Positions 1 to 7,909 of a stretch of 64,000 bases of DNA are shown piece after piece. The position numbers were made by a program, and so were the translations under genes. Location of the stretch: NCBI GenBank assembly GCA_014444615.1, contig PVXE01000003.1, forward strand, positions 1 to 64,000, given 5' to 3'. The notes below the pieces were generated by a model. The model was not told where the DNA came from. It searched no databases and saw nothing but the letters and a program-made list of their open reading frames with translations. The number at the start of each line of letters is the position of its first letter. Within the stretch, counting starts at the first letter, position 1. The DNA is from Tagaea sp. CACIAM 22H2 (GTDB lineage Bacteria > Pseudomonadota > Alphaproteobacteria > CACIAM-22H2).

Positions 1-355
1 TTTCCGGCAGAAACGCGGCCAAGGCCGCCGCTTCGCCGTCGCCTTCGACCGCGCGCGCGCAAGCGTCGAGCAATGCCGCCTCGTCGGGCGAGATTTCGGG
101 GCAGGCGACGCAGCGCACATCCACGCTGCGCGTCGCCGTGGTGCCGATCAGCCACGTCATCGCTTCCAGCGTGTAGGCGGCGGATGCCACGCCGTTGCGG
201 ATGAACGCCGCGTGATATTGCGCATCGGCGGGTTTGTCCCGGCGCATCAGGCCCGCGCGATAGCGGAATCCCCACAGCACCAAGGCCGCACCGGCCGCGA
301 TCTCGCCGGGATCGCGCTCGCACAGCGGCAAGCCGCCGCATTCGTGGCCGTTCAT
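1..355 (-). CDS. Hypothetical protein, C-terminus outside window
   Basis: The reading frame opens with ATG at 355 and runs off the left edge, giving at least 118 residues without a stop. The start is MNGHECGGLPLCERDPGE, followed by an alpha-helical stretch rich in Ala and Leu with an FRYRAG segment and a later VRCVACPE motif. I recognise no family. The start codon overlaps the stop of the 33-residue gene before it (ATGA), so the two are probably translationally coupled. It is the third gene of a small minus-strand operon whose promoter region carries a Fur-like box, so an iron-related role is inferred from context only. Confidence 0.6.
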   Translation of the reverse strand, partial: MNGHECGGLPLCERDPGEIAAGAALVLWGFRYRAGLMRRDKPADAQYHAAFIRNGVASAAYTLEAMTWLIGTTATRSVDVRCVACPEISPDEAALLDACARAVEGDGEAAALAAFLPE

Positions 356-453
356 CGCGCGCCGCCCTTCTTGCGCAGACGGTCCTTGGCGATCCCGATC
401 AACACCGACCCGGCCCCCAGCGAGACGAGCGCGCCCAATACGACGTAACCCAT
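352..453 (-). CDS. Small single-pass membrane protein, 33 residues
   Basis: A 33-codon frame encodes one hydrophobic segment (about residues 3-21, rich in V, L, G and A) followed by a basic tail (KDRLRKKGGAR). This is the usual pattern of a small inner-membrane protein with its C-terminus in the cytoplasm. It lies 17 bases after the preceding gene and its stop overlaps the next start (ATGA), so gene order supports it despite its size. No family is recognised. A real gene is favoured by the tight packing and by the hydrophobic-then-positive pattern. Confidence 0.5.
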   Translation of the reverse strand: MGYVVLGALVSLGAGSVLIGIAKDRLRKKGGAR

Positions 454-470
454 GATCGACGATCCCTTCG

Positions 471-959
471 TCAGTGGCGCCATTGCGCGGCGGCGGCCGA
501 TGCCGGCATCACATGCGCCGCGAATTTCCAGGCGAGCGACGCGCCGCTCGCCTCCAGCGCCGCCGCGAGCGTGGCGACATGGCCCGCGAATTCGCCGCCG
601 TCCCGCGGCGTCAGGTCCGCGATCGCCGCGTCGAAAAGATCGGGGGCGCTGGCATGGAACGCGCGCAGCGCGGCGAGCAATTTTTCCTCGCCGGCCGAGA
701 CCACGCGCAGCGCCAGCGGAACGGCGATATTCACCCCCGCACGCGACGCTGCCGCGATTACGCACGCGAACGCGGTTTCCAATTCGGCGGCGCGGCGCGA
801 ATCGAGATTGGAAAGCTCGGCGCGGCGGATGTTCCCCGCGCGCGGCATCGCCGCCGTATGACGCAAGGCCCAGACGACGATCTGCTCCGCGCGGCGCAGC
901 GACGCGATCGGCCGCGCCTGCGCCGCGGAAGCCGCTTTGATGCCGGGATCGATCGTCAT
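471..959 (-). CDS. Hypothetical protein, first gene of a Fur-boxed operon
   Basis: A 162-residue, alanine-rich, probably all-helical cytoplasmic protein with no signal peptide or membrane segment. I do not recognise the family. ATG at 959 is preceded by a short leader holding an imperfect palindrome that resembles an alphaproteobacterial Fur box (975-997). It leads two smaller genes, one a tiny membrane protein, and the bacterioferritin gene ends just upstream on the same strand. Together this suggests an iron-repressed operon of unknown role. Codon use matches the surrounding genes. Confidence 0.6.
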   Translation of the reverse strand: MTIDPGIKAASAAQARPIASLRRAEQIVVWALRHTAAMPRAGNIRRAELSNLDSRRAAELETAFACVIAAASRAGVNIAVPLALRVVSAGEEKLLAALRAFHASAPDLFDAAIADLTPRDGGEFAGHVATLAAALEASGASLAWKFAAHVMPASAAAAQWRH

Positions 960-974
960 GCCTCTTTCTCCATA

Positions 975-997
975 ATGCGATTGCGAGTCATTCGCAT
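975..997. promoter_or_regulatory. Fur-like operator upstream of the 959-1 operon
   Basis: An imperfect palindrome with outer arms ATGCGA and TTCGCAT and a core TTGCGAGTCA. It resembles the TGCGAATGA...TCGCA type of site seen before iron-regulated genes in alphaproteobacteria. It sits 16-38 bases upstream of the ATG at 959, where a bound repressor would block transcription. A related motif lies before bfd (1906-1936), which supports the reading. Family assignment (Fur, or another iron regulator) is inferred. Confidence 0.5.
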
Positions 998-1008
998 ACT
1001 AAGATCCG

Positions 1009-1042
1009 AAAAAACCCGGCGAGCCGATGAGGGCCCGCCGGG
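1009..1042 (-). terminator. Rho-independent terminator after bfr
   Basis: Read on the minus strand, a 7-bp GC stem (CCCGGCG/CGCCGGG, arms at 1036-1042 and 1015-1021) is followed directly by six T (1014-1009). It lies 16 bases after the bfr stop codon and separates bfr from the next minus-strand operon, so that operon needs its own promoter. Confidence 0.8.
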
Positions 1043-1057
1043 CGGCTGGTCGTCGCG

Positions 1058-1540
1058 TCAGCTGCTCGAGCCGGGCTCGATCTGGCTTTGCAGATAATTC
1101 TGCAAACCGATCTGCTCGATCAGCGACAATTGGGTTTCGAGATAGTCGATATGCTCCTCGGTGTCGTCGAGGATATCGACCAGGATTTCACGCGACACGA
1201 AATCCTCGTGGCTTTCGCAAACCTTGATCGCGTGTTGCAGCATCGGCCGCGCGGCGCGTTCCAACGCCAGGTCGCAGCCGAGCCCCTCGGGCACCGTCTC
1301 GCCCGTTTTCAACTTGCCGAGATCCTGCATGTTCGGATGGCCGTCGAGCATCAAGATGCGCTCGACCAGCTTGTCGGCGTGCTTCATCTCCTCGATCGAT
1401 TCTTCGTACTCGTGCTTGGCGAGTTTCACGAAGCCCCAATGCTTCCACATGCGCGCATGCAGGAAGTATTGGTTGATCGCGGTGAGTTCGTTGGTCAGCA
1501 GCTTGTTCAGCTCCGCCAGAACCGCCTTGTCGCCCTTCAT
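1058..1540 (-). CDS. bfr: Bacterioferritin (heme-binding iron-storage protein)
   Basis: This 160-residue protein has the normal bacterioferritin length and should form the 24-subunit iron-storage shell in the cytoplasm. Ferroxidase and heme ligands are in the expected places: E18, E51, H54, E94 and H130, with heme-binding M52. At the position equivalent to E127 of the E. coli protein there is T127 with E128 beside it, in a [12 protein letters not shown] segment, so the last iron ligand may be shifted by one residue. A strong AGGAGG ribosome site precedes the ATG at 1540. The bfd gene lies 142 bases upstream on the same strand and a terminator follows, making a bfd-bfr unit for storing and releasing iron. 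Confidence 0.95.
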   Translation of the reverse strand: MKGDKAVLAELNKLLTNELTAINQYFLHARMWKHWGFVKLAKHEYEESIEEMKHADKLVERILMLDGHPNMQDLGKLKTGETVPEGLGCDLALERAARPMLQHAIKVCESHEDFVSREILVDILDDTEEHIDYLETQLSLIEQIGLQNYLQSQIEPGSSS

Positions 1541-1682
1541 CGCCGCCTCCTGAAAATCCGGCGCCGCTCCCGTGCGACCCCTGCGAAAGGTCTAAAACGG
1601 GCATGGCGAATTCTCAAGAACAAGGCAACGAAAGTCGCGAAAATCGCAAGCGCCACAAGCAATTGCAACGCAGTCGCGAGAC

Positions 1683-1865
1683 TCATTCTGCGGCCATCGC
1701 ACAGGCTTGGCCTTTCAGCGTTTCACGAATCTCGCGCACGCATTTTCCGCAGCAGGGCTGCGCGCCGGCGGTGCGCTCGAAAATCTCGCGCACCGTGCGG
1801 CAGCCTTGTGCGCACGCGGCGTGGATCTCGCTCGAACGAATACCGTGGCAATTGCAGATGAACAT
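1683..1865 (-). CDS. bfd: Bacterioferritin-associated ferredoxin (Bfd)
   Basis: Bfd is a small [2Fe-2S] protein that reduces the ferric core of bacterioferritin so that iron can be released. The 60-residue product starts MFICNCHG and carries the ligand pattern CxC near the N-terminus and CCGKC about 32 residues later, the fer2_BFD signature. I use the ATG at 1865; a TTG at 1883 would add six residues but the family normally begins just before the first cysteine pair. It is upstream of bfr on the same strand, and a Fur-like motif lies about 40 bases upstream, consistent with induction when iron is scarce. Confidence 0.9.
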   Translation of the reverse strand: MFICNCHGIRSSEIHAACAQGCRTVREIFERTAGAQPCCGKCVREIRETLKGQACAMAAE

Positions 1866-1905
1866 CGTGCGGCGGCCCGACAATCAAACGCGAAGGGATG
1901 TAACG

Positions 1906-1936
1906 TAACGCGAATGCGAATGAGTTGCAATATCTC
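1906..1936. promoter_or_regulatory. Fur-like operator upstream of bfd
   Basis: The segment contains GCGAATGCGAATGAGTTGCA followed by ATAT. It shares the GCGAATGA-type half site with the box at 975-997 and lies about 40-70 bases upstream of the bfd ATG. Bfd genes are commonly repressed by Fur, so the position makes sense. The exact footprint and the regulator are inferred. Confidence 0.5.
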
Positions 1937-1961
1937 GCCGTGCGCCGGCTAATACGCTGAT

Positions 1962-2000
1962 AAAAAAGAAAAAGGCCGTGCCCTTTACCGACACGGCCTT
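1962..2000 (-). terminator. Rho-independent terminator after the FAH-family gene
   Basis: On the minus strand a perfect 9-bp stem (AAGGCCGTG/CACGGCCTT, arms at 1992-2000 and 1972-1980) is followed by a T-rich run (1973-1962). It lies 18 bases after the stop of the fumarylacetoacetate hydrolase-family gene. Confidence 0.85.
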
Positions 2001-2018
2001 CAATCCGATGCGGAACGA

Positions 2019-2867
2019 TCAGGCTTCTTTGATCGTATGGCGCAACAAGCCCACGCCGGTGATTTCGACCTCCACCACGTCGCCCGCCTTCATGAATTCG
2101 GGCGGGGTGCGCGCGGCCCCCACGCCGCCGGGTGTGCCCGTCACGATCACGTCGCCCGGCTCCAGCGGGCAGAAGATCGAGATATAGGCGATGATCTGCG
2201 GGATATCGTGGATCAGCATGTCGATCGTCGCTTGCTGCTTCACGACACCGTTGACGCGCGTGGTCAGCGTCTGGCGCACGATGTCCTTCTGCTCGTCGGC
2301 CGTGACCATCCATGGCCCGAAGCCGCCGGTGCCGACGAAATTCTTGCCCGGCCCGAATTGCGAGGTGTGACGCTGATAGTCGCGCACCGAGCCGTCGTTG
2401 TAGCAAGCGTAACCCGCGACATGCTTCATCGCGTCTTCGCGCGCGATGCGCCGCCCCTTCTTGCCGATGATCACGGCCAACTCGCCTTCCCAATCCAGGC
2501 GTTCGCTTTCCTTGGGCTTCAGCATCGGCTGGTCGTGGCCGATCTGGGTGAAGGCATAGCGCATGAAGATTGTTGGATGCGCGGTGTCGGGACGGCCCGT
2601 CTCCGCGCGATGCTCGCGATAATTCACGCCCACGCACCAGATGCGCGTGGCGTCGGGGATCACCGGCAGCCAGGTGAACTTGCCGTTCTTCACGTCGGGC
2701 TTCTTGCCCTTCGCGGCGGCCTTCAGCTTGGCGAGCCCCATTCCCGCCAGCGCCGCGCGCAAGGTCGGGAACTTCTTGCCGAATTTTTTGCCCAGATCGA
2801 CGATGCCGCCCTCGACGACCGCCCCATAGGATTCGGTTTTTCCGGCTTTGAACGACGCGAGCTTCAT
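2019..2867 (-). CDS. Fumarylacetoacetate hydrolase (FAH) family protein
   Basis: FAH-fold enzymes hydrolyse or decarboxylate acylpyruvates and related diketo or enol acids using a divalent metal. The product is about 282 residues. It has the family core: IWCVGVNYREH, then LDWEGELAVIIGKKGRRI with metal-binding acidic residues, and the C-terminal GDVIVTGTPGGVG. I use the ATG at 2867 (MKLASFKAG, the usual N-terminus) rather than 2885. It stands alone with its own terminator and faces away from bluB, so the substrate cannot be told from context. A ureidoglycolate lyase or 2-hydroxyhepta-2,4-diene-1,7-dioate isomerase label would be equally possible. Confidence 0.85.
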   Translation of the reverse strand: MKLASFKAGKTESYGAVVEGGIVDLGKKFGKKFPTLRAALAGMGLAKLKAAAKGKKPDVKNGKFTWLPVIPDATRIWCVGVNYREHRAETGRPDTAHPTIFMRYAFTQIGHDQPMLKPKESERLDWEGELAVIIGKKGRRIAREDAMKHVAGYACYNDGSVRDYQRHTSQFGPGKNFVGTGGFGPWMVTADEQKDIVRQTLTTRVNGVVKQQATIDMLIHDIPQIIAYISIFCPLEPGDVIVTGTPGGVGAARTPPEFMKAGDVVEVEITGVGLLRHTIKEA

Positions 2868-2969
2868 GGCGCTTCGGATCCCCATTTTATGATTCGAATT
2901 TAGGGTTCCTGATTAACGCCTTCCGCGTTTCGCCACAACCGGGGCGAAGGCCTGTAGGATGGCGCCCCC

Positions 2970-3614
2970 ATGTCCGATGTCGACCCCGATTTCGATACCG
3001 CTTTTGCCGCCGAATTCGACCGGCTGCTGACCTGGCGGCGCGACGTGCGCCGCTTCCGCCCCGCCCCCCTGCCGCCCGGCACGATCGCCGAACTGGTCGG
3101 GCGCGCGAAGCTCGCACCCTCGGTCGGCAACAGCCAGCCCTGGCGCTTCGTCCATGTGCGCGAAGCCACCCGCCGTGCCGCCGTGCGCGCGGAGTTCGAG
3201 CGCTGCAACAAAGCGGCCCTCGCGGGCTATGACGGCGAACGCGCCAAAGCCTATGCCGCGCTCAAACTCGCCGGATTCGACGCGGCCCCCGAACAGCTCG
3301 CCGTGTTCTGCGACGACGCGGAGGCCAAGGGCCACGGCCTGGGCCGCGCGACGATGCCGGAAACCTTGCGCCATTCGGTCGTCTGCGCCGTGCACACGCT
3401 GTGGCTGGCCGCGCGCGTGCGCGGCATCGGTGTCGGCTGGGTGTCGATCGTCGAGCCGGACGAGGTCGCGCGGATTTTGGACGTGCCGCTGCCGTGGTCG
3501 CTGGTCGCGTATCTGTGCGTGGGCTATCCCGAACGCAGCGACGACGTGCCGGAGTTGGAGCGCGCGGGTTGGCAGGCGCGCGCCAGCGATACCGCCTATT
3601 TGATCGAGCGCTGA
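2970..3614 (+). CDS. bluB: 5,6-dimethylbenzimidazole synthase BluB
   Basis: BluB uses O2 to break down reduced FMN into 5,6-dimethylbenzimidazole, the lower ligand of vitamin B12. The 214-residue nitroreductase-fold protein has the BluB hallmarks RRDVRRF (23-29), LAPSVGNSQPWRF (49-60), a TMPETLRHSVVCAVHTLWLAAR helix region and GIGVGWVSI near the C-terminal third. No other cobalamin gene is beside it and I see no cobalamin riboswitch in the short leader. The 3' end overlaps the end of the convergent MFS gene by 19 bases. The downstream flavin reductase could supply reduced flavin, but that is speculation. Confidence 0.92.
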   Translation: MSDVDPDFDTAFAAEFDRLLTWRRDVRRFRPAPLPPGTIAELVGRAKLAPSVGNSQPWRFVHVREATRRAAVRAEFERCNKAALAGYDGERAKAYAALKLAGFDAAPEQLAVFCDDAEAKGHGLGRATMPETLRHSVVCAVHTLWLAARVRGIGVGWVSIVEPDEVARILDVPLPWSLVAYLCVGYPERSDDVPELERAGWQARASDTAYLIER

Positions 3615-4852
3615 TACGGCGCCAGCATCCGGAAGCCGGCGGCGCAGGCGATCAGCGCCACGATGCCCGAGCCGAGCACCGAATAACCGGGCCCGAACAG
3701 CGCGAACAGCGTGGGCGACATCAGGCCGGCGATCATGATGCCGCCGAACGCGGTGACCAGGCGCACGCGATGAACCGACGCCGCCGCGGCGCGTGGCGCG
3801 CCCGGCCCGCCGGAAATCTGCACATGCAGCGACAGCGGAATGTCGAAGAAGGGCGAGCCGAGCGCGCACAGGCCAAGCGCCACGTAGAAATACGGCAGCA
3901 CCAGATCGGGCGGGGCGAGCAGCGGGGCGGCCGCCATCGCGGCGAGACCCGCGCTCATCACCGTCGAGCCCATCAACATGCGCCGCGGCGACAAGGTCGC
4001 GGGCAAGGCGCCGACCGCGAAGGTCGATGCCGAATTCGAAACGCCATAGACCGCGATCCCCAGGCCATAGGCCGCCACGCCCGAAACATGGAAGCCGAAC
4101 ACCGACCAGCTCGCCCCCGTCGATTCGACCACGACCGGAAAAGCGTGGGAGATGACGACGACCCAAGCGCCGTCGGTGACGGTCTTCACCGCCAGCAGGC
4201 GTTTCAACACCGGATCGTCGCGCAGGATTTTCAGCCCCAGCACGAAGCCGCCCGCCTCGCGCGGCTCGCGCTCGGGGAACTTCGCCCCCACCGCCAGCAG
4301 CAGCCAGCCCGCCAGCAGCAGCGTCAGCATATGGATCAGGAAAATCTGATGCACGGCCAGCACAAGCGCCAGCGCCGCCGCGATCATCGGGCCGGTGACG
4401 CGCGCGATGCGGCGCGTGCCTTCCAACAGGGCGTTGGACGCGAACAACACGTCGCGGTTTTTGACCAGCAGCGGCAGATTGCCCTGCACCGTCGGCTCGA
4501 TCTGCGCGCGCAGCGAGCCCACGCCCACCGCCGTGAAGGCCAGCGCCAGGAAGGCGGGCGTCCCGAATTGCCAAACCAGGAACGGCACGATCGTGCATGC
4601 CGCGCCGAAGATGCAATAGGTCGTCAGCGCGCGTTTGGGATCGAGGAAGGCGGTCAGCGCGCCGCCGAACATGGCGCCCGCCAAAACGGCGCCCGATTGC
4701 AGCGCGCCGAGGTAGCCGACATCCCGTCCGACCGTTTCGACGGCGAGCCAGATCAGCGCCACGCGGAACAATTCGTCGCCGGTCGTGAAAACGGCCATCG
4801 CGCCCCAAAGGCGCGCGACGATCGGTTCGGCCAGCGGGGCGAAGGCCCTCAC
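3596..4852 (-). CDS. MFS transporter
   Basis: A 418-residue, very hydrophobic protein with about 12 predicted membrane segments and the MFS layout of two six-helix halves. A basic loop (FLDPKRALTTY) follows the second or third helix. It probably exports or imports a small solute across the inner membrane. GTG at 4852 is chosen because it overlaps the flavin reductase stop (GTGA) and starts VRAFAPLAEPIVARLWG just before the first helix; the open frame further upstream is only the shadow of the reductase gene. The fragment GTRRIARVTGP resembles MFS permeases of the DHA/EntS type. Substrate unknown. Confidence 0.85.
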   Translation of the reverse strand: MRAFAPLAEPIVARLWGAMAVFTTGDELFRVALIWLAVETVGRDVGYLGALQSGAVLAGAMFGGALTAFLDPKRALTTYCIFGAACTIVPFLVWQFGTPAFLALAFTAVGVGSLRAQIEPTVQGNLPLLVKNRDVLFASNALLEGTRRIARVTGPMIAAALALVLAVHQIFLIHMLTLLLAGWLLLAVGAKFPEREPREAGGFVLGLKILRDDPVLKRLLAVKTVTDGAWVVVISHAFPVVVESTGASWSVFGFHVSGVAAYGLGIAVYGVSNSASTFAVGALPATLSPRRMLMGSTVMSAGLAAMAAAPLLAPPDLVLPYFYVALGLCALGSPFFDIPLSLHVQISGGPGAPRAAAASVHRVRLVTAFGGIMIAGLMSPTLFALFGPGYSVLGSGIVALIACAAGFRMLAPYQRSIK

Positions 4853-5382
4853 TTCTTCGTTTTCTTGGCGGCCGGTTTTTTCGCCGGGCCCCGCGCGACG
4901 CCGGCGAATCCGCCGTCGGCGTAAAGCAGCGCCTTGCCGCCCTTGCGCGTCGCGACAGCCACGACGCGGCCGATGAAGATCGTATGCGTGCCCGACTGGA
5001 TCGCGCGCGCGAGTTCGCAGTCGAAACTGGTCAACGCGCCGTCGAGCACCGGGGCACCCGTCGCCAGCACGTTCCAACGGCCTTTGGCGAAGCGGTCCTC
5101 GCCCTTATGGCCGGTGGCGCCCGCGAAACGCAGCGCCAAGCCCTTCTGCCCGCCCGACAGCACGTTGACGCAGAAGCGTTTGGCCCGCGCGATCACCTTG
5201 TTGGGATAGGCTTGCCGGTTGACGCAAACCAGCAATTGCGGCGGCTCGGCCGACAGCGAGCAGACGGCCGTGGCCGTGAGCCCCGCGCGCGCTTGCCCGT
5301 CGAAGGTGGTGACGATGGTGACGCCGGCCCCGAGCCGGCGCATCCCGGCCTTGAAGTCGGCCGCGAGATGGTGTGTCGACAT
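4849..5382 (-). CDS. Flavin reductase-like protein (FMN-binding split barrel)
   Basis: A 177-residue protein of the HpaC/RutF/NtaB type, which uses NAD(P)H to make free reduced flavin for a partner monooxygenase. Visible family features are MRRLGAGVTIVTT (14-26), GLTATAVCSLSAEPPQLLVCVN, the FCVNVLS segment and DCELARAIQSGTHTIFIGRV. The C-terminus is an extra lysine/alanine-rich tail (GPAKKPAAKKTKK) of unknown purpose. The next gene, an MFS permease, overlaps its stop codon, so the two are co-translated. No monooxygenase partner is adjacent. Confidence 0.88.
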   Translation of the reverse strand: MSTHHLAADFKAGMRRLGAGVTIVTTFDGQARAGLTATAVCSLSAEPPQLLVCVNRQAYPNKVIARAKRFCVNVLSGGQKGLALRFAGATGHKGEDRFAKGRWNVLATGAPVLDGALTSFDCELARAIQSGTHTIFIGRVVAVATRKGGKALLYADGGFAGVARGPAKKPAAKKTKK

Positions 5383-5451
5383 GATGACGCCACAATAGCG
5401 GCTCCGGGGCCCGCTTGCGAAGGAACTTGGGACGGGGTACGTACCCGCATC

Positions 5452-5916
5452 TTGAAGCGCGCCCTTTTACCGTTCCTGGCCTTGTTGCTCGGCTCCGCCC
5501 CTTCCATCGCCCAATCGGCCCTGGAAATCGAGCTGGCGCGGGATTTTCTGACCCTGGAACTGGCCGGCTGGCGCCTGCCCGACCCGGACCCCGAATGCCT
5601 GCAAAACGCGCCGCTGACGCGGCTGGAAGCGGGCAGTTACGGGGCCTCGGAAATGGCGATCGATCCGATCGCGGTCGAAGGGCCGGGCCCGTTTTATCGC
5701 GCGCTGACCGTCGAGCCGCACCCGACTGACCGGCGGCGCCGGATCGCCCGGTTCGAATGGACGGTCCGCGACCAAGGCCGGGCGAAAACGCTGCCCGACC
5801 GTTTCGAATTCGCCGTGAATCCGGCTGGCGGCGGCGGCGATGCCGGGCGCGGCCTTGCCACCATGATGCGCGAACCGGAGTGGATCGTCGTCCGCCGGGA
5901 ATGCATGAACGGCTGA
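5452..5916 (+). CDS. Secreted hypothetical protein
   Basis: The 154-residue product starts LKRALLPFLALLLG and has a clear Sec signal peptide with likely cleavage after SIA-Q (about residue 20), so it is probably periplasmic. The mature part is a small mixed alpha/beta domain with two cysteines (PECLQNAP and RRECMNG), which could form a disulfide. No family is recognised. The start is uncertain: TTG at 5452 is the only in-frame start that gives a signal peptide without running into the divergent flavin reductase gene. It lies 20 bases before the polysaccharide cluster on the same strand but looks unrelated to it. Confidence 0.55.
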   Translation: MKRALLPFLALLLGSAPSIAQSALEIELARDFLTLELAGWRLPDPDPECLQNAPLTRLEAGSYGASEMAIDPIAVEGPGPFYRALTVEPHPTDRRRRIARFEWTVRDQGRAKTLPDRFEFAVNPAGGGGDAGRGLATMMREPEWIVVRRECMNG

Positions 5917-5935
5917 GCGCGTTGGAGTAACCAGC

Positions 5936-6685
5936 ATGTCCGACTCTTCCACCAACCCCGCCACCGATTGGCGCCGCCGCGTCCTGCAGCGCTATGTCTC
6001 CACCCATGGCGCCGTTTCCGACGCCGCCGCCAATCTCGACCGGCGCCGGCCGTTCCTCGACAAGTTGATTGCCGAGCATTTCCCGGCGAACCGGACGATT
6101 ACGGGAGTCGATCTGGGCTGCGGCCACGGCGCCGTGGTATGGGCCGCACGCCGCGCGGGCTACGCCAATTTCATCGGCGTGGACGCGAGCCCCGAGCAGG
6201 TCGCGATGTCCAAAACGCTGGGCATCGAGGGCGTGCGCGAAGGCGATTTGATGGCCGAATTGGCGGCAACGCCGGACGCCACCTACGACGTCGTCGTGTT
6301 GTTCGACCTCTATCACTATTTCGATCCGGCCACGCAGATGAAGCTGGCCGACGAAGTGCGCCGCGTGCTGAAGCCGGGCGGACGCTGGATCCTGCATTTG
6401 CCCAACGGCGAGGCGCTGTTCGCCGGCCGCGTGCGCTATTGGGATTTCATGGCGACGGGTTCCTTCACCCGGAAGTCCATCGAGCAATTGCTGCTGGTCT
6501 GCGATTTCCGCGACGTGCGCTGCTACGAGGACAAGCCGGTCGCCCATGGCCTCAAAAGTTCCGTCCGGGCCGTTCTGTGGGCGGGCTTGCGGGCGGTATT
6601 GCGCCTGGCCTTGGCCGCCGAAACCGGCGAAACCGGCCGCGACGCGATTTTCAGCCAGACCTTCCTGGCGGTCGCGACGAAGTAG
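5936..6685 (+). CDS. Class I SAM-dependent methyltransferase (paralog 1)
   Basis: A 249-residue cytoplasmic methyltransferase. Motif I GVDLGCGHG is at 57-65, the acidic ribose-binding end is GVDASPEQ (81-88), and the later VLKPGGRWILHLPNG is the post-motif typical of sugar or small-molecule methyltransferases. Its N-terminal LIAEHFPAN and C-terminal HGLKSSVRAVLW...ETG segments are closely matched in the gene at 7906, so the two are paralogs on either side of a glycosyltransferase. In this cluster the likely role is methylating a sugar of a surface polysaccharide; the acceptor is not known. Confidence 0.85.
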   Translation: MSDSSTNPATDWRRRVLQRYVSTHGAVSDAAANLDRRRPFLDKLIAEHFPANRTITGVDLGCGHGAVVWAARRAGYANFIGVDASPEQVAMSKTLGIEGVREGDLMAELAATPDATYDVVVLFDLYHYFDPATQMKLADEVRRVLKPGGRWILHLPNGEALFAGRVRYWDFMATGSFTRKSIEQLLLVCDFRDVRCYEDKPVAHGLKSSVRAVLWAGLRAVLRLALAAETGETGRDAIFSQTFLAVATK

Positions 6686-6769
6686 GGCTATCTTCCCGTC
6701 CCGCAAAGGGAATATCGCTTTCCCGCCGGCCGTTACATGGGCCGGACGTTCCATTCGAATTCGGGCCCC

Positions 6770-7909
6770 ATGCGCATCCTGTTTCTCGGCTTCGACATCG
6801 AAGGCTATGGCGGCATCGCGACCTATAGCCGTTATCAGATCGAAGCGCTCAAACGCCTGGGCCACGACGCCGATATCGTGTCGATCGACAAGCAGACCGA
6901 CGGCAAGTTGCTGGCCCCCGGCTTGGCGCATCGCAAGCTGCCCTTCGAGAATCGCCTGAAGGCGGTCGCGACGCTGGTGCGCGAGGCGATCGCCGCGCGC
7001 GGGCGTTACGATTTGGTGATGCTCAACCACGTCTATCTCGCCGGGCTGGGCTGGCTGGTGAAAAAGCTGTCGGGCACGCCGTTCACGGTGAACGTCTACA
7101 ACATCGACATTCTGACCAAGCTGCCGCGCCTGCGCGAAGCCGCGTTCCAGGCCTGCGATCTGGTCATCGCCGATTGCAATTACACGATCGACTGGATGCC
7201 GAAATATCGCGACAAGGTCCCGCCCAGCGGGTTGCTCTACGATCCGGTCGACGTGCATTTCTTCAAGCCGATGGACAAGCGGGCGGCGCGCGCCGAGATC
7301 GCCAAGCATTACGGCTGGGCCGATCTTGCCGATAAATTCGTCATGACGACCGTCGCCGCGATGCTGCTGCCGCCCAACAAGGGCCAGCGCCAGACGATGG
7401 ATGCGATGGCGAAGCTCGGCGACAAACGCCTCGTCTACATCATCGTCGGCTCGGGTGCCGATCGCGCGGACCTCGAAGCCTATGTCGCCGCGAAGGGCCT
7501 GGGCGATCAAGTGCGCTTCACCGGCCGCGCCCCGCAGGACCATCTGCCGATCCTTTACGCAGCCTCCGACCTCGCCACGCTGATCGCGCGCGGCGGCCCG
7601 GGCTGGGGCGAGGCCGTGCCGCTCGGTTTGATCGAAGCCGCGTCCTGCGGCACGGCGTTCCTGTGCGGCAACGAAGACGGTTCGCCCGAAGCGATCCTCG
7701 CCGACGATCCCTGCGGCTTCGCGTTGCCGCCCTTGGATATCGACGCGATCGCCGCCGCCATTGCCAAGCTCGCGGCCGATCCCGCCCTGTGCCGCAAGAT
7801 GGGCGAGGCCGGTATCCGCACGGTCGAGAAGGTGTTCGCGTTCGAGCGTTACGTCGAACAGCAGGGCCGCTTGTTGGAACGCTTCACGCAGCGGAAAGCC
7901 GCAGCATGA
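6770..7909 (+). CDS. Glycosyltransferase, GT4 type
   Basis: A 379-residue GT-B glycosyltransferase. The N-terminal half starts MRILFLGFDIEGYGGIATYS, a typical GT4 acceptor domain. The C-terminal half has VGSGADRADLEAYVAAKGLGDQVRFTGRAP and then the donor-binding acidic loop WGEAVPLGLIEAASCGTAFLC. ATG at 6770 is preferred to 6737 because the first beta strand begins there. It probably transfers a sugar from a nucleotide sugar to a lipid-linked oligosaccharide on the cytoplasmic face. Its stop overlaps the start of the second methyltransferase (ATGA). Confidence 0.88.
   Translation: MRILFLGFDIEGYGGIATYSRYQIEALKRLGHDADIVSIDKQTDGKLLAPGLAHRKLPFENRLKAVATLVREAIAARGRYDLVMLNHVYLAGLGWLVKKLSGTPFTVNVYNIDILTKLPRLREAAFQACDLVIADCNYTIDWMPKYRDKVPPSGLLYDPVDVHFFKPMDKRAARAEIAKHYGWADLADKFVMTTVAAMLLPPNKGQRQTMDAMAKLGDKRLVYIIVGSGADRADLEAYVAAKGLGDQVRFTGRAPQDHLPILYAASDLATLIARGGPGWGEAVPLGLIEAASCGTAFLCGNEDGSPEAILADDPCGFALPPLDIDAIAAAIAKLAADPALCRKMGEAGIRTVEKVFAFERYVEQQGRLLERFTQRKAAA

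Noticed and set aside
2886-2969. Cobalamin riboswitch before bluB
   Set aside because: The leader is only about 80 bases and has a short hairpin but none of the conserved B12-box sequence, so there is no support.
2913-4808. Long minus-strand frame across bluB and the MFS gene
   Set aside because: It is out of frame with the real MFS gene, and the translation is Arg-rich low-complexity sequence.
5430-5450. GTACGTAC palindrome before the secreted protein as an operator
   Set aside because: It is only 8 bases, has no second copy nearby, and is expected by chance.
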